Positions 1 to 4,646 of a DNA stretch of 7,089 nucleotides are shown one piece after another (within the stretch, counting starts at the first letter, position 1; each line of letters begins with the position of its first letter). This DNA comes from an uncultured Desulfurobacterium sp. (GTDB lineage: Bacteria; Aquificota; Aquificia; Desulfurobacteriales; Desulfurobacteriaceae): assembly GCA_913055135.1 (NCBI GenBank), contig CAJXJV010000065.1, positions 1 through 7,089 of the forward strand, written 5' to 3'. The position numbers were made by a program, and so were the translations under genes. Under the pieces are notes generated by a model, which saw only the letters and a program-made list of their open reading frames with translations, had not been told where the DNA came from and made no database searches.

Positions 1-48
1 ATGGATGCAATCTTTTCAGGACTTAAGTGGCACCAAAAACACGACTAA
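1..48 (+). CDS. C-terminal tail of probable Ni/Fe-hydrogenase b-type cytochrome subunit (5'-truncated by window)
   Basis: An open frame enters at the window edge and stops with TAA at 46-48, giving the tail MDAIFSGLKWHQKHD. HyaC/HydC-type membrane cytochrome b subunits of uptake [NiFe] hydrogenases often end in a short hydrophilic tail after a met-x-ser-gly-(tyr/leu)-(lys/arg) stretch, which this resembles. The identification rests mainly on the next gene, which begins like a hydrogenase maturation protease; hyaC-hyaD order is common. If right, this subunit anchors the hydrogenase heterodimer to the membrane and passes electrons from H2 to quinone. The ATG at position 1 is probably an internal Met codon rather than a start. 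Only 15 residues are visible, so the call is tentative. Confidence 0.42.
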   Translation: MDAIFSGLKWHQKHD

Positions 49-60
49 AATATTAGTTTC

Positions 61-89
61 GAAAGAGGAATTATCGTTCTTCCTCTTTC
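61..89 (+). other. Perfect inverted repeat (10-bp stem, 9-nt loop) between hydrogenase genes
   Basis: GAAAGAGGAA at 61-70 is the exact reverse complement of TTCCTCTTTC at 80-89, with a 9-nt loop at 71-79. TTAG (53-56) and CTAA (90-93) could add four pairs beyond a 4-nt bulge. It lies 12 nt after the upstream stop codon and 14 nt before the next Shine-Dalgarno. No U-run follows the 3' arm directly (the next bases are CTAAGTGA; TTTT comes only at 100-103). It is therefore more likely an RNA-stabilising, processing or attenuating hairpin than a classical intrinsic terminator. Confidence 0.5.
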
Positions 90-103
90 CTAAGTGATAT
101 TTT

Positions 104-109
104 AAGGAG
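104..109 (+). promoter_or_regulatory. Shine-Dalgarno AAGGAG selecting a TTG start for the hyaD-like fragment
   Basis: AAGGAG sits 5 bp before TTG at 115-117. There is no in-frame ATG until 229, yet the encoded protein lines up with hydrogenase maturation proteases from its second residue, so TTG is the most likely initiation codon. Confidence 0.6.
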
Positions 110-114
110 TGAAT

Positions 115-285
115 TTGAAGATTTTAATTTTAGGAATTGGGAATATTTTATTTGGTGATGAAGGAGTTGGTGCTCATTTAGCTCATCTTTTTCAAAAAAA
201 ATATGAATTTAATTCAGATAACAAAAGGATGTATTCAGGTAAGGATGGAACAATCATACTGGCAGAAGGAGAAATCGAGGAATAA
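115..285 (+). pseudogene. Truncated hydrogenase maturation protease (HyaD/HoxM/HycI family), chimeric 3' end
   Basis: The frame encodes 56 residues from a TTG start. Residues 2-32 match the family N-terminus: KILILGIGNILFGDEGVG, with the beta-strand and G-I-G-N-x-L-x-x-D-E turn. Glu16 matches the first of the three metal-sensing residues known from E. coli HybD (Glu16, Asp62, His93). Family members are about 150-170 residues and cleave the C-terminus of the hydrogenase large subunit after nickel insertion. Here homology stops near residue 32, the Asp and His ligands are missing, and the last 24 residues (about 211-282) look unrelated. Reading the other two frames after 210 does not recover the expected D-G-G motif, so this is a deletion or fusion rather than a simple frameshift. 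It is almost certainly inactive; a functional copy would have to lie elsewhere. Confidence 0.68.
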
Positions 286-304
286 AAAGAAGAGGAGATG
301 AAAC

Positions 305-309
305 GGAGG
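305..309 (+). promoter_or_regulatory. Shine-Dalgarno GGAGG of pstB
   Basis: GGAGG lies 5 bp before the ATG at 315-317 and fixes this start. A second purine-rich SD-like stretch (GAGGAG, 292-297) sits immediately before another ATG at 298 in a different frame, which opens only nine codons. Confidence 0.65.
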
Positions 310-314
310 AGTTT

Positions 315-1094
315 ATGGCATACGTAATTGAAATAGAGGAAAAGCCAAAGATAAGCGTTAGAAATCTAAATTTCTACTATGGGACTAAACACGCTCTTAA
401 GAATATTTCATTTAACGTTCCAGAGAAAAGGATAACAGCTTTGATAGGTCCTTCTGGATGTGGAAAGACAACGTTGCTCAGATGTTTTAACAGAATACAT
501 GACCTCTATCCCGGAAATAGGTATGAAGGAAAAATACTTTTAGATGGAGAGAATATCCTTGAAAAGGATTACGACCTGATTAGACTACGAAGCAGAGTTG
601 GAATGGTCTTTCAGAAACCCACAGCATTTCCAATGTCTATCTTTGATAACGTTGCCTATGGCTTGAAATTAAAAGGAATAAAAAATAAGAGTGAACTGGA
701 AGACAGGGTGGAAAAGGCTTTAAAAGATGCAGCCCTCTGGGACGAAGTTAAAGACAGGTTAAAAGATCCTGCATCTGGTCTTTCAGGTGGTCAGCAACAG
801 AGACTCTGTATAGCAAGAGCCATAGCAGTTGAACCTGAAGTTCTTCTCTTTGATGAGCCTACTTCTGCTCTTGACCCTATTTCAACTGGAAAGATTGAGG
901 AATTGGTAGTCAGTTTCAGGGACAGGCTCACAATAATAATTGTTACCCATAACATGCAACAGGCTGCAAGGGTTTCAGACTATACAGCTTTTATGTATCT
1001 AGGGGAACTGATAGAGTTTAACAAGACTGAAGAACTCTTTATCAAACCAAAAGAGAAGCTTACAGAGGATTACATAACCGGACGTTTTGGATAG
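315..1094 (+). CDS. pstB: Phosphate ABC transporter ATP-binding protein PstB
   Basis: This 259-residue protein is the ATPase of the PstSCAB high-affinity phosphate importer; it would work as a cytoplasmic dimer docked on PstA/PstC and hydrolyse ATP to drive uptake. Walker A GPSGCGKT is at residues 45-52, the Q-loop Gln at 100, signature LSGGQQQR at 156-163, Walker B VLLFDEP at 176-182, the D-loop SALD at 184-187 and the switch His at 212. The stretch after the Q-loop ([17 protein letters not shown]) and the N-x-x-Y-G-x-x-x-A-L near residue 20 are typical of PstB rather than other importers, and the length is normal for the family. Oddly it stands alone: no pstS, pstC or pstA precedes it in the visible 314 bp and no phoU follows. 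Upstream lies hydrogenase debris, downstream a separate nuo operon. It appears intact; it should pair with permease genes elsewhere or out of view. Confidence 0.93.
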   Translation: MAYVIEIEEKPKISVRNLNFYYGTKHALKNISFNVPEKRITALIGPSGCGKTTLLRCFNRIHDLYPGNRYEGKILLDGENILEKDYDLIRLRSRVGMVFQKPTAFPMSIFDNVAYGLKLKGIKNKSELEDRVEKALKDAALWDEVKDRLKDPASGLSGGQQQRLCIARAIAVEPEVLLFDEPTSALDPISTGKIEELVVSFRDRLTIIIVTHNMQQAARVSDYTAFMYLGELIEFNKTEELFIKPKEKLTEDYITGRFG

Positions 1095-1119
1095 AAACTC
1101 TATTAAAACTTTATAATCC

Positions 1120-1147
1120 TTGACAATCGTAGATTCGTTATTCTAAA
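1120..1147 (+). promoter_or_regulatory. Putative sigma-70-type promoter for the nuo operon
   Basis: A perfect -35 hexamer TTGACA (1120-1125) is followed after 16 bp by TCTAAA (1142-1147), which matches 4 of 6 positions of TATAAT. Transcription would begin near 1153-1155 and give a leader of about 90 nt that includes the repeat array. It is the best promoter-like match I found in the 150-bp gap, but this rests on motif reading alone. Confidence 0.4.
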
Positions 1148-1164
1148 ATTGCAGGGAAGGTATT

Positions 1165-1203
1165 TTTACGGATTGTTTACAAAACATTTACGATTTATTT
1201 ACA
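1165..1203. promoter_or_regulatory. Four TTTAC(G/A) direct repeats at exact 11-bp spacing: candidate PhoB/PhoP-type operator
   Basis: TTTACG, TTTACA, TTTACG and TTTACA start at 1165, 1176, 1187 and 1198, so spacing is exactly 11 bp (6-bp box plus 5-bp spacer). Read on the minus strand the units are xxGTAAA followed by four mostly A/T bases, resembling the E. coli Pho box (two CTGTCAT repeats separated by 4 bp). Read on the plus strand they resemble B. subtilis PhoP TT(A/T/C)ACA boxes with about 5-bp spacers. Four units would suit two dimers of an OmpR/PhoB-family regulator on one DNA face. The array ends 41 bp before nuoA and lies downstream of the putative promoter above, so it could repress, or activate a promoter whose -10 would fall near 1215-1222. 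The pstB neighbour makes phosphate control attractive, but the regulator's identity is inferred. Confidence 0.5.
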
Positions 1204-1244
1204 GTTTGGTAAGACATTAAACTATACGGATTAGGAGACGGGAA

Positions 1245-1580
1245 ATGCTTTACAACTTTATAGCCTTTATAGTCGTTATGGCAATTGCAGGATTATCTCT
1301 ATGGCTCCTTACGGTTGCCGTTGCTCCAAAGAACCCCCACCCGGTAAAAGAGGATACCTACGAGTGTGGTCTTCCTGCTCCTGAACCCATCATTTCCAGT
1401 GTCAACTTTCAGTACTATTTCTACGCAATCATATTTATTGCAATGGATATAGCAGGTGTTCTTTTCGTTCTATATGCGATAGGAAAAGGTGATCCAAAAT
1501 TTGGATGGATATTTATACTCTTTTCACTTCTTTTGATGATTCCCCTCTCTTACGTCATGTTCGGAGGAAAGAGAGAATGA
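1245..1580 (+). CDS. nuoA: NADH-quinone oxidoreductase-like subunit A
   Basis: This 111-residue membrane protein is the ND3-like subunit at the joint between the quinone-binding and membrane arms of complex I. Three membrane segments are visible (about 4-26, 56-78 and 86-106). The TM1-TM2 loop carries the family signature PHPVKEDTYECGLP with Cys41, the region that changes conformation during turnover in known complex I structures. TM2 normally has F-D-(V/I)-E; here it reads MDIAG, so Asp68 is kept but the following Glu (E. coli Glu81) is Ala70. AGGAG at 1233-1237 is 7 bp upstream and supports this ATG. It is the first gene of the operon and overlaps nuoB by 4 bases (ATGA). Confidence 0.9.
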   Translation: MLYNFIAFIVVMAIAGLSLWLLTVAVAPKNPHPVKEDTYECGLPAPEPIISSVNFQYYFYAIIFIAMDIAGVLFVLYAIGKGDPKFGWIFILFSLLLMIPLSYVMFGGKRE

Positions 1581-2047
1581 TTTTAAAGTTCTTCGATTGG
1601 TCAAGATCCAATTCTCCATGGGGAGTCCACTTCTGTAGTGGTTGCTGCTCCTTAGAAGTTTTAGCTCTTATGGGACCCCGTTTTGACTGGGAAAGGTATG
1701 GTTTTATGATGACCCCAAGCCCAAGGCAGGCTGACTTTATAATCGTCACAGGACTTGTTTCAAAAAAGGTTCTTCCTGTTCTCCTGAGGGTTTACCAGCA
1801 GATGCCAGAGCCAAGATACGTGTTCGGTATGGGAGCCTGTGCCGCAGGTGGTGGTCCTTACTGGGATTCAGACTTCGTAGCGGTAGATGTTTCTCAGTAC
1901 ATACCATTTGACATCTTTGTTGCAGGCTGTCCACCAAACCCGGAAGCTACCCTTGAGGGATTTCTCAGATTAAAGGAAATAATTCTTAAAGACAGAGAAA
2001 ATGCCGCAAAGAAATATCCAAATAGAATGGAAGAGATTAACTACTAA
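1577..2047 (+). CDS. nuoB: NADH-quinone oxidoreductase-like subunit B (N2 cluster subunit)
   Basis: The 156-residue product holds the terminal [4Fe-4S] cluster N2, which donates electrons to quinone at the NuoB/NuoD interface. Cluster Cys candidates are Cys23-Cys24 (GCCSLEV), Cys88 (MGACAAGGGPY) and Cys118 (AGCPPNPE). The motif PSPRQADFIIVTGLV at 47-61 is diagnostic of the family. The N-terminal motif is FCSGCC rather than the usual L-A-C-C, so an extra Cys20 recreates the C-x-x-C spacing of hydrogenase small subunits. I chose ATG 1577 because it overlaps the nuoA stop (ATGA), has GGAGG 9 bp upstream at 1563-1567, and gives the family's N-terminus. An earlier in-frame ATG at 1505 would add 24 residues that are only nuoA read in another frame. 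Confidence 0.91.
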   Translation: MILKFFDWSRSNSPWGVHFCSGCCSLEVLALMGPRFDWERYGFMMTPSPRQADFIIVTGLVSKKVLPVLLRVYQQMPEPRYVFGMGACAAGGGPYWDSDFVAVDVSQYIPFDIFVAGCPPNPEATLEGFLRLKEIILKDRENAAKKYPNRMEEINY

Positions 2048-2058
2048 GTGGGGAAAGG

Positions 2059-2517
2059 ATGTTAGAAGAGATTAAAGAAAAAGTGCAGAGTGAATTCGGT
2101 TTTCAATCTGAGCCCTACGATACGAACATGTTACTTATTCATGGAAACAGAGAAAAGATAAAGGATCTGCTTGAATTCTTAAAACGTTCGGGTTTCAACT
2201 ATCCTCATACCGTTTCGGTTGTTGATTGGACGCCGAAAGGGAAGGATTTTGAGGTCAACTATATAATTGAGAACATTCAGGAAAAGAAATTTGTAATTGT
2301 CAGGGTAACTCTGCCAGAGAACGATCTTACTGTTCCCAGTGTATGTGACATTTTCCCTTCTCTCCAGCCCCACGAAAGAGAAGCCTGGGAGATGTTTGGA
2401 GTAGAGTTTGTTGGAAATCCAAGGCTTGAGGTTATGCTTCTACCGGAGTGGGCTGAAGGAACGTTTCCACTTAGAAAATCCTATGACTTCAAAAAGCACC
2501 GCAAGGAGAAAAAGTAA
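2059..2517 (+). CDS. nuoC: NADH-quinone oxidoreductase-like subunit C (30-kDa type)
   Basis: This 152-residue soluble subunit sits on NuoD in the peripheral arm and has no redox centre. The C-terminal half carries the family signature: LPENDLTVPSV, then HEREAWEMFGVEF, then PEWAEGTFPLRKSYDF, corresponding to the usual E-R-E-x-x-D-M-F-G-(I/V)-x-F and P-L-R-K-D-Y motifs. It is compact compared with many bacterial NuoC proteins (about 170-220 residues) and is not fused to NuoD as in E. coli. Its start is 11 bp after nuoB, with a modest G-rich ribosome site (GGGG at 2050-2053). Its TAA overlaps the nuoD ATG by one base (TAATG), which suggests coupled translation. Confidence 0.9.
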   Translation: MLEEIKEKVQSEFGFQSEPYDTNMLLIHGNREKIKDLLEFLKRSGFNYPHTVSVVDWTPKGKDFEVNYIIENIQEKKFVIVRVTLPENDLTVPSVCDIFPSLQPHEREAWEMFGVEFVGNPRLEVMLLPEWAEGTFPLRKSYDFKKHRKEKK

Positions 2518-3683
2518 TGGACAGCATTGCTCAGGCAGGATTCACTTTTGTATTGGAAGAGAAAAAGGAAATAAGTGGCGAAGATTTAGGACTTCTCCAG
2601 GAAAAGCTTCTCCAGCTTAACTGGGGTGTCCAGCACCCTGCCAGTGGTCCTATGAGATTGAAAGTCTGGGTTGATGGTGATGAGGTTGTAAAAGTTGATC
2701 CGGATATAGGTTACGTTTTGAGACTTCTTGAAAAGCTTGTTGAGTATAGAACATGGATCAATGCCATTGTCAACGTGGAAAGGGCTTGCTTCATGGACAA
2801 CTTCGGAACAATGACTGGATATTCCATAGCTGCCGAAAAGATTGCCGGTGTTGAAGTTCCGAAGAAAGCAGACTACATGAGAACCATTCTCTGCGAAGGT
2901 GGAAGAATCGTCAGTCACTTAGTAGGTCTCGGCAGTTTTGTCGGTGTTCTTGGTGTTCATACGGCGATGCAGTGGGCTTTAATCGCAAGAGAAAAGTTCT
3001 TAGATGCCTTTGAACTCTATTCAGGTCAGAGAATAGCAACCGCTTCAATAATCCCCGGTGGCGTTAGATTCGAGCCTACTGGAAAGTTTATAGAGAAGAT
3101 GACTAAGGCAATTGATTTCCTTGAGAAAGAATTCTTCCCTCGTTATGAAGAGGTTTTTCTCGATAACCCAACTTTGAAATTGAGAACGAAAGGAGTGGGA
3201 GTTGTTCCGAAAGAAAAAGCCATTGAACTGGGACTGGCAGGTCCTCCGCTAAGAGCTTCTGGTGTGACTTCCGATATCAGGAAAGATTATCCATACGCAG
3301 CCTATGGTGAACTTGACTTCAATGTGGTTACAAGAGAAGAAGGGGACGCTTACGCGAGATACTGTGTCATCTTTGAGGAGCTCAAAGAGTCTGCAAAGAT
3401 AATCAGACAGGCAATAGAAGGATTTCCTGAAGGCGAATACAGAACAAAGTTTCCGGTTAAGGTTCCTCCAGGAGAAGCCTATGTAAACGTTGAGTGGGCA
3501 AGGGGCTGTTTTGGATTTCATCTCATAAGTGATGGCGGAACTGGTCCTTACAGACTGAAAATGGGAGCTCCTTCTTTTGCAAACCTCTGGGCTATACCTG
3601 AAATGATGAAGGGAATAAAGCTTGCAGACGTTCCTGTGATCTTTGCGTCACTTTACATGTGTCATGGTGATATTGACAGGTAG
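2517..3683 (+). CDS. nuoD: NADH-quinone oxidoreductase-like subunit D (49-kDa type), divergent quinone/NiFe-site residues
   Basis: The 388-residue protein forms the quinone cavity with NuoB and NuoH and descends from the [NiFe]-hydrogenase large subunit. Family blocks are clear: QHPASG (39-44), DIGYVLRLLEKLVEYRT (63-79), GLAGPPLRASGV (239-250), AAYGELDF (261-268), FHLISDGGTGPYRLK (334-348) and the C-terminal CHGDIDR. The quinone-site Tyr is conserved (Tyr102). The usual Q-H-P-(S/A)-x-H-G motif lacks its second His (QHPASGPMRL), the residue equivalent to bovine His59. At the former NiFe L1 and L2 ligand sites, one Cys of each CxxC is present: Cys91-F-M-Asp94 and Cys382-H-G-Asp385. Two missing Cys argue against a normal NiFe centre. 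AAGGAG at 2503-2508, 8 bp upstream, supports the start; residues 1-38 are longer than the usual leader before QHP. The next gene is nuoH, not nuoE. Confidence 0.92.
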   Translation: MDSIAQAGFTFVLEEKKEISGEDLGLLQEKLLQLNWGVQHPASGPMRLKVWVDGDEVVKVDPDIGYVLRLLEKLVEYRTWINAIVNVERACFMDNFGTMTGYSIAAEKIAGVEVPKKADYMRTILCEGGRIVSHLVGLGSFVGVLGVHTAMQWALIAREKFLDAFELYSGQRIATASIIPGGVRFEPTGKFIEKMTKAIDFLEKEFFPRYEEVFLDNPTLKLRTKGVGVVPKEKAIELGLAGPPLRASGVTSDIRKDYPYAAYGELDFNVVTREEGDAYARYCVIFEELKESAKIIRQAIEGFPEGEYRTKFPVKVPPGEAYVNVEWARGCFGFHLISDGGTGPYRLKMGAPSFANLWAIPEMMKGIKLADVPVIFASLYMCHGDIDR

Positions 3684-3691
3684 GAGGAAAA

Positions 3692-4636
3692 ATGGGACCG
3701 TGGCTTAAAGCACTTATCTTTCCGGGATTTCTTTTCCTGATGTTAGTTTTCCTGATGGTTTTCTATGTGGAGAGGAAGATTCTCGCAGATGCTCATCTGA
3801 GAACTGGTCCCTATTACGTCGGTAGGTGGGGACTTCTTCAGACACTGGCAGACGTTTTTAAGCTTCTGCAAAAAGAATTCATAATTCAAAGGAGAGCCAA
3901 CAAGCTCCTCTTTTCGTTAATACCGTTTGTTGCCTTCCTCATGGTAGCAATCCTCGTTGCATTTATACCTTTCTCAAGTAGCTCATTCATAGTAAGTACC
4001 AGCTTTGACCTTCTTATAGCTCTTGCAATTGTTACAAGTATGCCACCAATCTTCTTCTATGCAGGTTGGGCTTCAAAAAGCAAGTACTCTTTCATCGGGG
4101 GATTGAGGGTTGTTAACCAGATGATTTCCGGGGAAATCCCTCTATGGCTCTCAGCACTTGCTGCTGCTGTCTTTTATGGAACTCTGAATCACATAGAAAT
4201 AGTTCAAGACAGTTCCTGGTTAAGTTTTATTGTCCTGTTGCCAGCATTTTTGATATTCATCACTGCAACGCTGATAGTTACAGATAGACCTCCCTTTGAC
4301 ATTCCTGAGGCAGAACAGGAAGTTGTCTATGGATTCCTGACAGAGTTTGGTGGTTTCAACTACATGATTTTAGTTCTATCGAAGCTAATTGAGTTATTTG
4401 GTCTGTATGGACTTGCTGTAACGCTTTTCCTTGGGGGATTTAAAGGACCTATCCTGCCAGGAATCGTATGGTTCCTCCTAAAGATATTTGCACTTTACAT
4501 GTTTACTTTTGTTGTAAGAGCTTCAACACCAAGGATCAGAATGGATCAACTTCTCAAGTTTTGCTGGAAGGCGTTAACTCCACTTGCCCTTCTAAACCTT
4601 GCATTCATCATCTTCATCAAAATGATCTTTGCTTAA
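3692..4636 (+). CDS. nuoH: NADH-quinone oxidoreductase-like subunit H (ND1 type)
   Basis: A 314-residue, roughly eight-helix membrane protein that links the quinone site to the proton-pumping arm. Family motifs are strong: VERKILADAHLRTGPYYVG (26-44) with GLLQ-x-x-AD-x-x-KLL-x-KE, GWASKSKYSFIGGLR (125-139), QMISGEIP (143-150, Glu148), and FDIPEAEQE (202-210) followed by the TEFGG motif. The amphipathic quinone-loop region and the C-terminal R-x-x-x-P-R-x-R-x-D-Q motif (276-286) are present. One departure is visible: after T-E-(Y/F)-x-G the usual (L)-A-E-Y becomes LSKL, placing Lys231 where most NuoH proteins have Glu. AGGAGG at 3682-3687 overlaps the nuoD stop and sits 4 bp from the ATG. Length is slightly short for the family (about 320-350). 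Confidence 0.92.
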   Translation: MGPWLKALIFPGFLFLMLVFLMVFYVERKILADAHLRTGPYYVGRWGLLQTLADVFKLLQKEFIIQRRANKLLFSLIPFVAFLMVAILVAFIPFSSSSFIVSTSFDLLIALAIVTSMPPIFFYAGWASKSKYSFIGGLRVVNQMISGEIPLWLSALAAAVFYGTLNHIEIVQDSSWLSFIVLLPAFLIFITATLIVTDRPPFDIPEAEQEVVYGFLTEFGGFNYMILVLSKLIELFGLYGLAVTLFLGGFKGPILPGIVWFLLKIFALYMFTFVVRASTPRIRMDQLLKFCWKALTPLALLNLAFIIFIKMIFA

Positions 4637-4646
4637 GGAGTAACCA

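Larger units (their letters stand above)
1095..1244 (+). other. Intergenic control region between pstB and nuoA
   Basis: This 150-bp AT-rich stretch has no credible gene. It contains a sigma-70-like promoter (1120-1147), a four-copy 11-bp-periodic hexamer array (1165-1203) and the nuoA Shine-Dalgarno AGGAG at 1233-1237. No strong GC-rich hairpin with a T-run ends pstB, so read-through into nuo is possible. Confidence 0.6.

Noticed and set aside
229..285. Separate small gene starting at ATG 229
   Set aside because: Only 18 codons, no Shine-Dalgarno ahead of it, and it is in frame with the truncated hyaD; better read as the fused tail.
1091..1103. ATAGA-AAC-TCTAT inverted repeat as a pstB terminator
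   Set aside because: Only five A/T-rich pairs, overlapping the stop codon, and no following T-run; too weak to call.
1223..1228. TATACG as the nuoA -10 with TTTACA (1198-1203) as -35
   Set aside because: The spacer would be 19 bp and the start site near 1235 would fall within the Shine-Dalgarno at 1233-1237.
1505..1576. In-frame upstream ATG extending nuoB by 24 residues
   Set aside because: The extension is nuoA sequence read in another frame; ATG 1577 has a Shine-Dalgarno, gives the normal N-terminus and forms the common ATGA overlap.
2586..2918. Minus-strand open frame inside nuoD
   Set aside because: Lies wholly inside a well-supported gene, has no recognisable motifs and reads as a Cys/Ser/His-rich shadow.
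2787..3671. Active NiFe centre in NuoD
   Set aside because: Only one Cys of each pair remains and the second ligand is Asp at both sites, so a normal four-Cys NiFe site cannot form; the protein is otherwise a clear NuoD.
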